DNA of 64,000 nucleotides from Gammaproteobacteria bacterium (GCA_021772985.1 JAJFKX010000010.1:1-64000); one strand, 5' to 3'; positions 7,041 through 15,703 are shown, counted from the first letter of the stretch. A program made the numbers and translations. The notes: generated by a model not told the origin, from the letters alone.

Positions 7041-7128
7041 TGAATCCAGACACCCAGTACTCAGAACCACGATCTTACAATATTTTCAGAACCTGTTGAT
7101 AAAAAATATAATGGGTGTCTAAGCTCTT
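7041..7128 (+). mobile_element. MITE-sized copy (about 88 bp) of the RAYT-type element
   Basis: The left end TGAATCCAGACACCCAGTAC (7041-7060) and right end ATAATGGGTGTC (7108-7119) enclose only about 45 bases, including the shared CTTACAATATTTTCAGAACC motif. It lies between the NTF2-like and small membrane-protein cassettes, exactly where an attC should be. No attC is left there. Confidence 0.75.
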
Positions 7129-7133
7129 CTCCA

Positions 7134-7433
7134 TCAGATTCCGTATGAGAGAAAAACAGGTAATAAAAATAACGCTAAGATTAAGAAAATAAAAACACGA
7201 TTAAGCGGCTTAATGATCTTTTTTAATTTACGTTTATTACAATATATTTTTGCTATGACAAATACGATTGATAAGCCTATTGCTGGGAATACGAAAAAAA
7301 ATAAAAATATAAGAATTACACGCCCTGAGTCATCGTAACCTGCTGTGATCCCTGTACTAAACGCCGCTTTACTGTAAAACGCGAAATTCAGGAGTAGCAA
7401 TCTTGAATTAGTAATGTTGGTTCCGTTTCTCAT
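7134..7433 (-). CDS. Small membrane protein of unknown function (cassette gene)
   Basis: The ATG at 7433 has a GGAAAG site seven bases upstream; a TTG at 7448 would add five residues. The 99-residue product has two strong hydrophobic segments: VILIFLFFFVFPAIGLSIVF (about residues 39-60) and a second near the C-terminus (VFIFLILALFLLPVFL), separated by a very basic loop (NKRKLKKIIKP). A two-pass inner-membrane protein with a cytoplasmic basic hairpin is likely. I recognise no family. Its 3' end abuts the MITE at 7041-7128. Confidence 0.6.
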   Translation of the reverse strand: MRNGTNITNSRLLLLNFAFYSKAAFSTGITAGYDDSGRVILIFLFFFVFPAIGLSIVFVIAKIYCNKRKLKKIIKPLNRVFIFLILALFLLPVFLSYGI

Positions 7434-7451
7434 AAAATTACTTTCCAAACT

Positions 7452-7526
7452 TTATAACGCCTCAATAACCGGCTGGCGGTAAGCCAGTCCGGCGCCGAAG
7501 GCGCGAAGTTGATTGACTTGTTATGT
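7452..7526 (-). repeat. Integron attC site (75 bp)
   Basis: TTATAAC (7452-7458) and GTTATGT (7520-7526) bound the site. Its arms (CGCCTCAATAAC and GAAGTTGATTGACTTG) are the same as in the site at 5882-5956, including the extrahelical base; only the tip differs. The stop codon of the GNAT gene (7521-7523) lies within the terminal core, a common cassette arrangement. Confidence 0.9.
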
Positions 7527-8021
7527 GCATATACATAGCACCGAAGTATTTCTTGAACCAGTAGTTCGCTTATTTGGATCATGGAAGGTTTCTACCAACT
7601 CGAACCCTGCCTTTCTCATCATACCTGCTGAGGCTAGATTTTCTTCGTGACGCTCGATATAGACATTTGTACATTTTTCATTGCCAGCCAATTTAATAGA
7701 CTCCTTCAGGAGCTGACTGCCTAAACCTTTGCCGCTTTGGCTTGAGGCAACAACTACATCATTTATGTATGCGATATCTAATAAAACAGAATACTTACTC
7801 AACTTTGAAGGAGATGCCTCTTTTATAATGAGAACAGCGAAGCCAACAATGCTAGTTTCTTCTGCTATTACAGCTAAAGCTTTTCCTTGCTTTATAAGTT
7901 GAAATTGATGATCAATACTTTCATCTGTAATGTAATTCCATTCGTTCGGACCCTCCTTTAGCAGAAGTTCCCGCATTGCTTGAAGATCAGTTTCGTCTAG
8001 CTGACGAGAATGTATTTTCAT
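7521..8021 (-). CDS. GNAT family N-acetyltransferase (cassette gene)
   Basis: A 166-residue GNAT fold enzyme. Strands AVIAEETSIVGFAVLII and INDVVVASSQSGKGLGSQLLKESIKLA contain the acetyl-CoA pyrophosphate-binding loop Q-S-G-K-G-L-G in motif A, followed by the usual helix. The C-terminal block NVYIERHEENLASAGMMRKAGFELVETF is motif B. It should acetylate an amine on a small molecule or protein; the acceptor is unknown. It is bounded by attC sites on both sides. Resistance cassettes often encode GNAT enzymes, but this one does not match a named resistance family that I recognise. Confidence 0.85.
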   Translation of the reverse strand: MKIHSRQLDETDLQAMRELLLKEGPNEWNYITDESIDHQFQLIKQGKALAVIAEETSIVGFAVLIIKEASPSKLSKYSVLLDIAYINDVVVASSQSGKGLGSQLLKESIKLAGNEKCTNVYIERHEENLASAGMMRKAGFELVETFHDPNKRTTGSRNTSVLCICT

Positions 8022-8036
8022 GTGGCGATCTCTTGC

Positions 8037-8107
8037 ACATAACGCCCAAAGCAGCGGCGCGTTAGCGCGTCCAGCCCGAAGGGCGTTGCTGCCTTTGCTT
8101 GTTATGT
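8037..8107 (-). repeat. Integron attC site (71 bp)
   Basis: ACATAAC (8037-8043) and GTTATGT (8101-8107) are the outer cores. Inner arms GCCCAAAGCAGC and GCTGCCTTTGCTTG pair with an offset base, and the tip (GGCGCGTTAGCGCGTCC) is a short palindrome. The stop of the methyltransferase gene (8102-8104) lies in the terminal core. Confidence 0.9.
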
Positions 8108-8749
8108 TTCTTGTAACTTCTTTGCTACTACAAAATAGCTAGAAGCTCCTTTATATATTTCTTCTGATTCTACAACCTGAAAGCCGTTAGCAATTAATAG
8201 ATCGTCTACTTCAGAGCTCGTTATCCTTCTTATAGGAATGGGAATTAATCCAATTTTACACAAGACCCTAACTAACTGAATTTGTAGATTAACTAAAAAC
8301 GACATCTTTTGTCGCAAGCAAGGTGTTACAGAAATAAATAAACCATCCGGGTTTAATATTTCATTGATTCGTTGCGTAACATCCTGAGGACTAGGAACTG
8401 TGTGCAACATATTAAAAGCCAGAATCACATCATAAGATTCGCTGGAATACTTTTTATCAAAAATATCCGATTGCTCGAAATTTACGTTTTCAATTTTACC
8501 AAGAGCGGCTTTCTCTTTTGATATTGCAATCATCTTAGATGAAATATCAATTGCATGAATATCTTTTACCAGACTAGAAAATTGACAGGATGCAGTGCCT
8601 GTCCCACACCCATAATCCAGAACAGTGTCGCTATCTTTCAAGAACCTTTTAGTATTTTCTCTAGATTTTTTATGAATGTACTCAAACCGCGCTTCAGTCT
8701 TGTCATAGTTTTCTGAAGCGTTATCCCAAAAATTTTCCGATTTATTCAT
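8102..8749 (-). CDS. Class I SAM-dependent methyltransferase (cassette gene)
   Basis: A 215-residue enzyme. Motif I is DTVLDYGCGTGTASCQF (about residues 40-56), with the acidic post-I residue in IHAIDISSKMIAISKEKA and motif IV around YDVILAFNMLHTVPSPQDV. The C-terminal part holds a hydrophobic stretch (FLVNLQIQLVRVLCKIGLIPIPI) as in ubiquinone/menaquinone-type small-molecule methyltransferases. An AAGG site lies eight bases before the ATG. It is the most upstream cassette in the visible array. Substrate unknown. Confidence 0.85.
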   Translation of the reverse strand: MNKSENFWDNASENYDKTEARFEYIHKKSRENTKRFLKDSDTVLDYGCGTGTASCQFSSLVKDIHAIDISSKMIAISKEKAALGKIENVNFEQSDIFDKKYSSESYDVILAFNMLHTVPSPQDVTQRINEILNPDGLFISVTPCLRQKMSFLVNLQIQLVRVLCKIGLIPIPIRRITSSEVDDLLIANGFQVVESEEIYKGASSYFVVAKKLQET

Positions 8750-9073
8750 TCTCTATACCTTAGGGTAAAACATAACTATAAATATACAGACTCACGGCTG
8801 TTATCACTGAAATTCATCATTTTTTACCTCTTGAGCGCTTCTATATCTTTGATATCTAAGAAAATAATAGTCAACCTTAACATTTGTTAACAACGATTAT
8901 TATCTATTAATTGTAATAACAACGCTTTGTCTGTATATGTATGATAATGATTTCTATTCATTAGGATATCTATCTTAAGCTGTTCGCGAACTAATCCAGA
9001 CACCCATTATTCATTTGCGTAATGCTACAGCTCAACCAATCTGATAGGGTCGTTTGCCTGCTAAATCTTTTGA
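8750..9073. other. Gene-free junction between the cassette array and the core genome
   Basis: These 324 bases are AT rich and hold no gene I can support. A CATAAC motif at 8770-8775 may be a last attC fragment but has no partner core. At 8991-9030 there is a solo left end of the RAYT-type element (CTAATCCAGACACCCATTATTC). No integrase gene or attI is recognisable. The conserved cmoB gene starts its 3' end just to the right, so this marks the edge of the accessory region. Confidence 0.5.
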
Positions 9074-10060
9074 CTATTCCGCTTTGTTAGCAACACAAAC
9101 CATCCTAACCGGCGCCGGCCCCCCCTCAACAGTCAGCTTGTTATCCTCCTTATCCAATGACTCCGCCAATGATTCAAACCGCATCCAGTCCGTACTCCGC
9201 TGCTCACTGACACTGGTCCGGCACAAATCAACCATGTGAATATCACGCCACCCGGCCTGCTCCATCCATTCCCGCAACAACCCAACAGATGGAATCTGGT
9301 AAACATTGCGCATCCGGGCATACCGATCAACTTCAATCGAGTCACCCATCCCCGGCGGTATCACAAAGGTTTCCACCACTACCCTGCCCCCTGGTTTTAG
9401 ACACTGGCGTAATTTTTGCAGATGCTCAACAGGGTCTTTGCGGTGATATAAAACCCCCAGTGATAACACCACATCAAAACCACTCAGGTTTTCCGGTACC
9501 TGCTCTAATGTCATCGGCAGTACCCAGTTGGCTGGTTGGCCGGCACAGTGCTGCATTAACCGGGATTGCATTACCGATAATAAGGTCGGGTCAACACCGA
9601 TTACCGCCTCAGCACCGGCATTCAACATCCGGTAACCGTAATAGCCGTTACCTGCCCCAATATCCAAAATCCGCATACCCTGCCAGTCAAGATGCGGCAA
9701 TAACCGTTGCCATTTCCAGTCACTGCGCCATTCTGTATCGATATTGACCGGGCCAATGCCCACCGGCCCTTTACGCCAGGGCATCAGTTGCCGCAGGGCT
9801 TGTTCCAGCTGTTGGTGGTTGCTTTCTGGAAATCCGTTGGGCGCCAGGCTGAGAAAATCATCTTCGACCTGCCAACCTGTCTGACTGTGATCACGCAAAC
9901 CCAGGATTTCATCTATCGCTGCCTGCCAGCGTGGGAAATCCCCGTGTTTCAGGTTGTTCCAGTAGTCGGTGAGATATTGCTCAATGTCAGAGCAGGAAGC
10001 TGAAAACGAATCTGCTGATAGAAACTCCAGCAGTGCTTGATACTCGCTGGGCAAACTCAC
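9074..10060 (-). CDS. cmoB: tRNA U34 carboxymethyltransferase CmoB
   Basis: CmoB transfers a carboxymethyl group from carboxy-SAM to 5-hydroxyuridine at the tRNA wobble position, giving cmo5U. The start is the GTG at 10060, which overlaps the cmoA stop as GTGA; upstream in-frame sequence merely reads through cmoA. The 328-residue length is close to the usual 323. The Rossmann motif MRILDIGAGNGYYGYRML and the family block YHRKDPVEHLQKLRQCLKPGG are present, with the N-terminal helical region ending in PWRKGPV.... The four-base overlap implies translational coupling with cmoA. Confidence 0.95.
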   Translation of the reverse strand: MSLPSEYQALLEFLSADSFSASCSDIEQYLTDYWNNLKHGDFPRWQAAIDEILGLRDHSQTGWQVEDDFLSLAPNGFPESNHQQLEQALRQLMPWRKGPVGIGPVNIDTEWRSDWKWQRLLPHLDWQGMRILDIGAGNGYYGYRMLNAGAEAVIGVDPTLLSVMQSRLMQHCAGQPANWVLPMTLEQVPENLSGFDVVLSLGVLYHRKDPVEHLQKLRQCLKPGGRVVVETFVIPPGMGDSIEVDRYARMRNVYQIPSVGLLREWMEQAGWRDIHMVDLCRTSVSEQRSTDWMRFESLAESLDKEDNKLTVEGGPAPVRMVCVANKAE

Positions 10061-10800
10061 GATGGGCTTTTGATCGCTACCATTGCGGCGAAATTTAATG
10101 CCTGAAAACATGGGGTAACCTGGGTAAACCCAGCTTGCTGCAGGCGCTGATGATGGGCTTCCTGGGTATCGGGTAGCATGACCTTTTCCAATGCCTGACG
10201 TTTTTGGGCGATTTCCAGGTCCGAGTAACCCTGGCTGCGTTTGAATTCGTGGTGCCAATCGATCAACAGTTCATTATCAGCCGGATCATCAAACTGCAGT
10301 TTTTCCGCCAGCAACAAAGCCCCGCCTGGCAATAAACCCTGATAAATGCTTTGCAGCAACTGTAAGCGTTGCTCCGGCTGGATAAATTGCAAGGTGAAAT
10401 TCAACATCACCAGGCTGGCATTGTTGATAGCAACATCCAGTACATCGGCGTTTACCAGTTCCACCGGTACCCGTGAGTTGTCTGCCGCCAGCACTTCACT
10501 GCAGCGCTTGATCATTGCCGATGAGTTATCCACGGCAATGATTTTGCAATTGCGATGCAGAATATTTCGCCTTACCGCCAGGGTGCTGGCACCCAGGGAA
10601 CAGCCCAGGTCAAAAACATAACTGCCGGCAGTAACCCGCCGGCGAGCCAATAATCCAGCCAACTCCAGCACCAGGCCATAACCAGGTACCGAACGTTGAA
10701 TCATATCCGGAAAAACCCGCACAACGCGGTCATCAAATCGAAAATCAGCTACCGCTGCATGTTGCTGATGATAAATGTCATCTTTGGGGGTGTTGCTCAT
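10057..10800 (-). CDS. cmoA: Carboxy-S-adenosyl-L-methionine synthase CmoA
   Basis: CmoA converts SAM and prephenate to carboxy-SAM, the donor used by CmoB. The 247-residue product matches the family length. It carries YVFDLGCSLGASTLAVRRNI (SAM-binding motif I), then IIAVDNSSAMIKRC and VMLNFTLQFIQPEQRLQLLQ, and the late block DDPADNELLIDWHHEFKRSQGYSDLEI which is highly specific to CmoA. It is the first gene of a two-gene operon with cmoB. Confidence 0.95.
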   Translation of the reverse strand: MSNTPKDDIYHQQHAAVADFRFDDRVVRVFPDMIQRSVPGYGLVLELAGLLARRRVTAGSYVFDLGCSLGASTLAVRRNILHRNCKIIAVDNSSAMIKRCSEVLAADNSRVPVELVNADVLDVAINNASLVMLNFTLQFIQPEQRLQLLQSIYQGLLPGGALLLAEKLQFDDPADNELLIDWHHEFKRSQGYSDLEIAQKRQALEKVMLPDTQEAHHQRLQQAGFTQVTPCFQALNFAAMVAIKSPS

Positions 10801-10885
10801 TGGTTCGGTTAACCGTGCATACAGGCTGACTCGGCATTATATTGCCATGCCGTTTGGCTGACATCTTTATCCGGCTGTGCTTTGG

Positions 10886-11650
10886 TCAGGATCCGTCGCT
10901 GTCAATCACAATCCGCCCATTATCTATGGCCCGGGTGGTTTCTTGTTCGGTGTATGGCCGGCAGGAGACATCGGTGACGTGCTGGTATAGCTGGGCGCTT
11001 TTGTATAACCAGCGCAGACTGCGAAAATAGATACCATAACCGGCTACCCGGCAGGCCGCGTCCTGTTGTGGGATATTGGCAAAAACGTTTTCTTCTGGAT
11101 AAAACAGTTTGGGAAAATAGAAGCTGCTTTCGATAAGGTAAAACTTGCCGTTGTCACTCTGGGTACTGCATGGCAATGATGTACAACCGCCAAACTGGTA
11201 CAGTTCTCCGGTTTCGATTTCCTGCTTGCCGGTGACGTAGACGGTTTCTTCAAAATATGTACTGTAGTAATAAGCTGCTGAAAGCAGCATGTGCAGGGCA
11301 ATTAACCCGGCTAAGGTTCCGGCAGTGGTTATCCCCAAACGCTTCAGGGAAAACACCCGCTCACCTTTGGCATTGCGGACAAACTCGCCTCCTTGATGCT
11401 GGAAAGCCGCCCAACGGAACCACTTTACCCATAACTTCCACAACCAGGCCAGTAACACGCCCAGCGGCCCCAGCCATTTTTTTAAGGTGCGGAAAGTTTT
11501 TGCAGTTTTGCTCAGCCAGTCATTGTTACGAACCATATCCGCCGCTTTGGATGATTGTTGCTGACCGGCGCTTTGCTGAATCCGATCGGCCTTTTCCTGC
11601 AGTTTACGGGCTCGGCGTAACAGATCGTCTTCGGGTGTTTTATTGGTCAT
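10886..11650 (-). CDS. Membrane protein of the AAA+/coiled-coil cluster, unknown function
   Basis: A 254-residue protein. The first 50 residues are charged and helical (LRRARKLQEKADRIQQSAGQ). A hydrophobic aromatic segment follows at about 60-82 (WLGPLGVLLAWLWKLWVKWF), then a clear membrane span at about 108-128 (TAGTLAGLIALHMLLSAAYY). The remaining 125 residues should be periplasmic and carry four cysteines (CTSLPC, then two single Cys), which could form disulfides. The gene starts 19 bases after the ClpB-like ATPase gene and is the last of three minus-strand genes, so co-expression is likely. No named family is certain. Confidence 0.7.
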   Translation of the reverse strand: MTNKTPEDDLLRRARKLQEKADRIQQSAGQQQSSKAADMVRNNDWLSKTAKTFRTLKKWLGPLGVLLAWLWKLWVKWFRWAAFQHQGGEFVRNAKGERVFSLKRLGITTAGTLAGLIALHMLLSAAYYYSTYFEETVYVTGKQEIETGELYQFGGCTSLPCSTQSDNGKFYLIESSFYFPKLFYPEENVFANIPQQDAACRVAGYGIYFRSLRWLYKSAQLYQHVTDVSCRPYTEQETTRAIDNGRIVIDSDGS

Positions 11651-11669
11651 GGCCTGCCCATATTCCTGT

Positions 11670-13913
11670 TTACCCAGTCGCCTGTTGGCCGGCCGTCACT
11701 TTAGGAGGATGCAAAACAACTGTTTGTTCAGCTTCATCATATTCAATCACAATGCTGCCTTTAGCTTGCTGATTAAACAGCACGGTATTGGCAATTTCCG
11801 GTTTGATCACCCCTTCGATGTAGCCGGTGATACCACGCGCACCGGTAATCGGTTTGTAATGATCGCGACACATCGCCGAGAGTGCTTCAGGTGTTATTTC
11901 GATGCTGATCTCCGGCACTGTGGCCTGCACCATTAGATTCAAATTGCCGATATCGCGTGCGGCAATTTTCTCGATCACGGCCAGGCCCAGGGTGTTAAAA
12001 CAGACAATGTTCCGCTTGCCGTTAAAGCGGGCCAAAAACTCAGGCCGGTACTGGTCATCCAGGTTTTCCATGGCCAGGCTTTTGGCAACTTCAAAATTAT
12101 CTTCAGATAGAAAATGCGTGGTGCCGATATTGGTGGTCATTAAAATAATGGCATCACGGAAAGACACCGTTAAGCCGCGATTATCGGTTAACCGGGCATC
12201 ATCGAGGATTTGCAGGAATACATTAAAAATGTCCGGATGGGCTTTTTCAATTTCATCAAATAAAATTATCCGGCGCGGGTTTCGGCGCATTTCATTGGTC
12301 AAAATGCCGCCGGCTTCATAACCTTCATAACCAGGTGGTGCACCGATTAACTTGGCAACTGCGTGCTTTTCCATGTACTCGGACATATCAAAACGCAGCA
12401 ATGCCCGTTCATCATCAAACAATTCCACGGTCAGGGCTTTGGCCAGTTCGGTTTTGCCGACGCCGGACGGACCCAAAAACATAAACGCTGCCTGTGGTTT
12501 GTTCGGGCTTTGTAACCCGGCACGCGCCACCCGAACCTGATTGGCCAGTTTGGTTACTGCCTCTTGCTGCCCAAATACCCGGTTGTTGAGGTTTTCATCC
12601 AGGTGCAGCAGTTTGGCGCGCTCGTCCTGGGTCAGTTTGCTGACCGGAATGCCGGAAATATTGCTGAATTCCTCCAGCACATGTTCTTTACTCAGTTCCA
12701 GATGGTCATTAATTTCTGCGGTCAGTGCATCAAACTTTTCACGGTTTTTATCCACTTCAGCCTGAAATTTGGCTATCTGTTTTTTGATCGCAGTGACCTC
12801 TTCCGAATCAAAACCAGCGCCGGCCGCCCTGGCCGCAAACGGGACAAAACCCTTTTTAACAGCAGGTTGCTCTTCACTGTCATCTGCTTGTTCCAGCAAC
12901 CTGGCTTCTTCCTGCTGTTGCTGTTCCATGTCGGTTTCCAGGCCACGTATGGCTTCTTCGCCATCACGCAATTCTGCATAGATATCTTTGATTTTGGTTT
13001 GCCGGGCCGCCCAGGCATCAGTGATTTTCTGGATTTCGCTGGTTAGTTGTTGTTGCTCGCTTTTCTGTTCGGCATCCGCAGTTTGGCTATTGATCAACTC
13101 CAGCCGGCTGTTTAACTCATCCAGTCTTGGGTCTTTGGCGTGGGCATCCAGACGATACGAGGTTAATGCCCGATCCAATAACGTCAGCGTTCGCTCTGGT
13201 TGCGCTCGGCTGAGACCCATATCCCGTACCCGGTATTTACTGGTGACATCAATCGCGGTTTCGATGGCCGGATCGGAAATTTTGATTTTATGGTGTGCGT
13301 TAAGCCGGGTACGGGCAATAGTTTTTATGATCTGGTAGAGCAGCGTTTCATCCGGCTCGTTGATATCCAGCAGGGTATAGCCCTCTTTCATGTCCGAATG
13401 ACAGGATAGTACTGCCTGCAGGTCTTCGTCACGGGCTTCCATGATCACCTGGAATTGCTTCTTTTTGATGGCATGCATTATCGCGTTGATTAAATTGGTA
13501 CAGCCGTTGTTACGGGCGGCATCAATAAAATCGCGCATATCGTCCATCACCAATACAGCGTTGGGCGTTCTACCCAGGGTGCGCAGGGTTTTGTTGAAAC
13601 CAGTGTTGATCTTGCTGTGTTCACCAGAGGCAAACAGCAAGTCGCTGTCCATCCAGAAAAACCGCTTGCTGACGATATCAAAAGGGGTATCGGGTTTATC
13701 TTTGCTGGCTTGCAAACCTATACATATTGCTGAGCAGCCAACGCCGCCGGCACCCACCAGCAACACACTATTCGCGTTTTTTCGCATTAAAATTGCGGTC
13801 AGCTTTTTGAGTACATCTTCTCTGCCGACCAATTCAAAACCACGGAAATTGACAAGATATTCCGAGCCTCGAATCAAATAGTCGTGGTTCAGTTCCTGCT
13901 TAGGGTTAGTCAT
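11670..13913 (-). CDS. ClpB-like AAA+ ATPase with degenerate first nucleotide site
   Basis: The ATG at 13913 has a GGAGAAAG site upstream; an ATG at 13934 would add seven residues but lacks one. The 747-residue protein has no Clp N domain. The first AAA+ module (about 25-260) has GAGGVGCS in place of GxxGxGKT (Lys to Cys, about residue 60) and Walker B ending DD rather than DE, and its pore-loop tyrosine is absent. A long coiled coil follows (265-405), then a ClpB-type linker (GIPVSKLTQDERAKLL). The second module is intact: GPSGVGKT about 481-488, pore GYEGY, IILFDE, sensor N and GAR. Likely an unfoldase or remodeller working with its two neighbours. Confidence 0.85.
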   Translation of the reverse strand: MTNPKQELNHDYLIRGSEYLVNFRGFELVGREDVLKKLTAILMRKNANSVLLVGAGGVGCSAICIGLQASKDKPDTPFDIVSKRFFWMDSDLLFASGEHSKINTGFNKTLRTLGRTPNAVLVMDDMRDFIDAARNNGCTNLINAIMHAIKKKQFQVIMEARDEDLQAVLSCHSDMKEGYTLLDINEPDETLLYQIIKTIARTRLNAHHKIKISDPAIETAIDVTSKYRVRDMGLSRAQPERTLTLLDRALTSYRLDAHAKDPRLDELNSRLELINSQTADAEQKSEQQQLTSEIQKITDAWAARQTKIKDIYAELRDGEEAIRGLETDMEQQQQEEARLLEQADDSEEQPAVKKGFVPFAARAAGAGFDSEEVTAIKKQIAKFQAEVDKNREKFDALTAEINDHLELSKEHVLEEFSNISGIPVSKLTQDERAKLLHLDENLNNRVFGQQEAVTKLANQVRVARAGLQSPNKPQAAFMFLGPSGVGKTELAKALTVELFDDERALLRFDMSEYMEKHAVAKLIGAPPGYEGYEAGGILTNEMRRNPRRIILFDEIEKAHPDIFNVFLQILDDARLTDNRGLTVSFRDAIILMTTNIGTTHFLSEDNFEVAKSLAMENLDDQYRPEFLARFNGKRNIVCFNTLGLAVIEKIAARDIGNLNLMVQATVPEISIEITPEALSAMCRDHYKPITGARGITGYIEGVIKPEIANTVLFNQQAKGSIVIEYDEAEQTVVLHPPKVTAGQQATG

Positions 13914-13978
13914 GCTTTCGCTTTCTCCGGCCATAACACGATGTTGATAGTTTAATTTCCCGCTACAGAAGCTTGATT

Positions 13979-15703
13979 CTAGATATTTAATTTGCTGAAC
14001 GGATTATCACCTTTATCATCATCTGCCGGTTCAGCTGCTGGTTCTGCTTGCTGTTGCTCAGGCGCATCGCCCTGCATTACATCCGCACCAACTGCCACCG
14101 CTTCTTTAACTGCTTCGCTAACGTCTTTGGCGGTTTTTTCCAGTTCTGCCAGGTTCAGACGCATTTCCTGATAGCCTTCGCGGCTGATATCGGTAGCTGC
14201 GCGAGCAACCTTGCCGTAGCTCTCCAGTTCTTCGATTGCTTTCACCAGGGCATCGTTTTCCTGACTGATACCCATGGCATTTTTCAGCGCTTCCTGCTGG
14301 GCCATGCGGTTGGTCTGGTCGTTCATTCTTTCCAGGGTCATTTGGGCAATTTCGGCAGATTCCGATAATGCCGCCATGGATACACCTTGCAACACCGTAC
14401 TCAACCGGCTGGCCACCCCGGAAACCCCTTTGCTGTTGAGGCTGCGGGTTTTGGAGACCTGTCCGTCGTTGGAGTCTTTCATGGCTTTAATGCGATAACT
14501 TTCAGCGGTCAGATCACCGAAGGTACCCATGGTGTCGACCTTGGCAGCGGTTAATGCCGTCACGTGGTTTTCCACCGCCATTTTGTTGTTCTCGCGGCGC
14601 ATTTTCGCGATATTGCTTTCCTCGGTCGGCTCTTCCGTCAAACTGTCACGAATGTTGGTGTTCACCGATTCTGCATCTTGAACCGCTTCACTGATGATGG
14701 CGTAAACATTGCGTAGTCCGCCATTGCTGTCGCCCAGCCGATCGATCTGATCGTTAATACCTTCCAGATGCTGCAAAACATTGCCGGTTCTTTCATCAGC
14801 CATATCTACAAAATTATTGGCACTTTCTACCAGTGCTTGCTGGCGTGCCTTGTGCTCATCCGAGCTGATATCCAGTAATTCACGCAATTTGGCTTTTTCC
14901 ACGGCAAACTCAGCGTATTCCGAGACTCGATTGAATGAAGTCCTTTCAATTTTTTCAGTGAGTTGTTTGATCGAATCACGCTGCTGTTCAAGTGCAACCT
15001 CTTTTTGGGCAATTTCAGCCAATGCGCTTTTTTTAGTACCGCCCAGGCCAAACCAGGTCTTTTGATCTTGAAGGTGTTTAATTTCACCTTGTAGATTGCC
15101 TACCTCGCTGTTGAACGAATTAAGTTGTTGATCCTGTTGCTGGCGTAATAAGGCAATGCGTTCTTCTTCGAGCTTGTCGTCCTGGATTTCTCTAAACACA
15201 TCAAACATGGCCCCATCACTGGCCATGCGCAGGCGGTAGACTGCGTCCAGGATGTCTGTTAATGGACTCATTTGCTTCTCGAAATCCAATAGTCCCTGAT
15301 TCATGTCATCAAAAACATCTTTTAGCTCCGAAAATGCATCGGTATCGGTTAGGTTGATGATCCCCTGGGCCATGTCTTTGCGTTGTTCCATTAACCATTC
15401 TTTGAACAATTCAAATTCGGCCAACTTGTTTTTGTTATCGGCTTTTTCATCCGCAAGGTCGTATGCCAGCTGTTTGGCGATGGCTTCCTTTTTGGCTTCC
15501 GGGTCGCCTTCAGAAAAAATGATTTTATAAAAGCTGTTGGCTTCTATCTGGGCAAATTTCTTGCTGTCTGTGCGCTGTGTGACTTGTTCTTGTGTATCGT
15601 CGCTGGTTTTGGCTTTCCTGCCCCGGTTCAAGGCCGCGTCAAGTATGTCCTGGGTGGTTTCCTGCCGTTTTAACTTTGCGCCACTTTCATGCTCGTTTGA
15701 CAT
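13979..15703 (-). CDS. Large coiled-coil protein of the AAA+ cluster, unknown function
   Basis: A 574-residue, highly charged protein with no signal peptide or membrane span. Long coiled-coil stretches run through about 180-260 (ELEEERIALLRQQQDQQL region onward) and 280-360, and the C-terminal 40 residues are acidic and Gln/Ala/Pro rich (EQQQAEPAAEPADDDKG). A weak general resemblance to TelA/toxic-anion-resistance coiled-coil proteins can be noted, but no motif secures it. The ATG at 15703 has a GAGGAAC site. It is the first gene of the three-gene minus-strand set, 65 bases upstream of the ATPase start, and could be a scaffold or substrate. Confidence 0.7.
   Translation of the reverse strand: MSNEHESGAKLKRQETTQDILDAALNRGRKAKTSDDTQEQVTQRTDSKKFAQIEANSFYKIIFSEGDPEAKKEAIAKQLAYDLADEKADNKNKLAEFELFKEWLMEQRKDMAQGIINLTDTDAFSELKDVFDDMNQGLLDFEKQMSPLTDILDAVYRLRMASDGAMFDVFREIQDDKLEEERIALLRQQQDQQLNSFNSEVGNLQGEIKHLQDQKTWFGLGGTKKSALAEIAQKEVALEQQRDSIKQLTEKIERTSFNRVSEYAEFAVEKAKLRELLDISSDEHKARQQALVESANNFVDMADERTGNVLQHLEGINDQIDRLGDSNGGLRNVYAIISEAVQDAESVNTNIRDSLTEEPTEESNIAKMRRENNKMAVENHVTALTAAKVDTMGTFGDLTAESYRIKAMKDSNDGQVSKTRSLNSKGVSGVASRLSTVLQGVSMAALSESAEIAQMTLERMNDQTNRMAQQEALKNAMGISQENDALVKAIEELESYGKVARAATDISREGYQEMRLNLAELEKTAKDVSEAVKEAVAVGADVMQGDAPEQQQAEPAAEPADDDKGDNPFSKLNI

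Noticed and set aside
8750-9073. Integron integrase or attI at the array end
   Set aside because: No tyrosine recombinase coding capacity or attI-like sequence in these 324 bases.
10061-10258. N-terminal extension of CmoB by 66 residues
   Set aside because: It only reads through the cmoA coding sequence in another frame; the GTG at 10060 overlapping the cmoA stop gives the normal length.
13979-15703. TelA family tellurite resistance protein
   Set aside because: Only general coiled-coil resemblance; no specific TelA motif could be pointed to.
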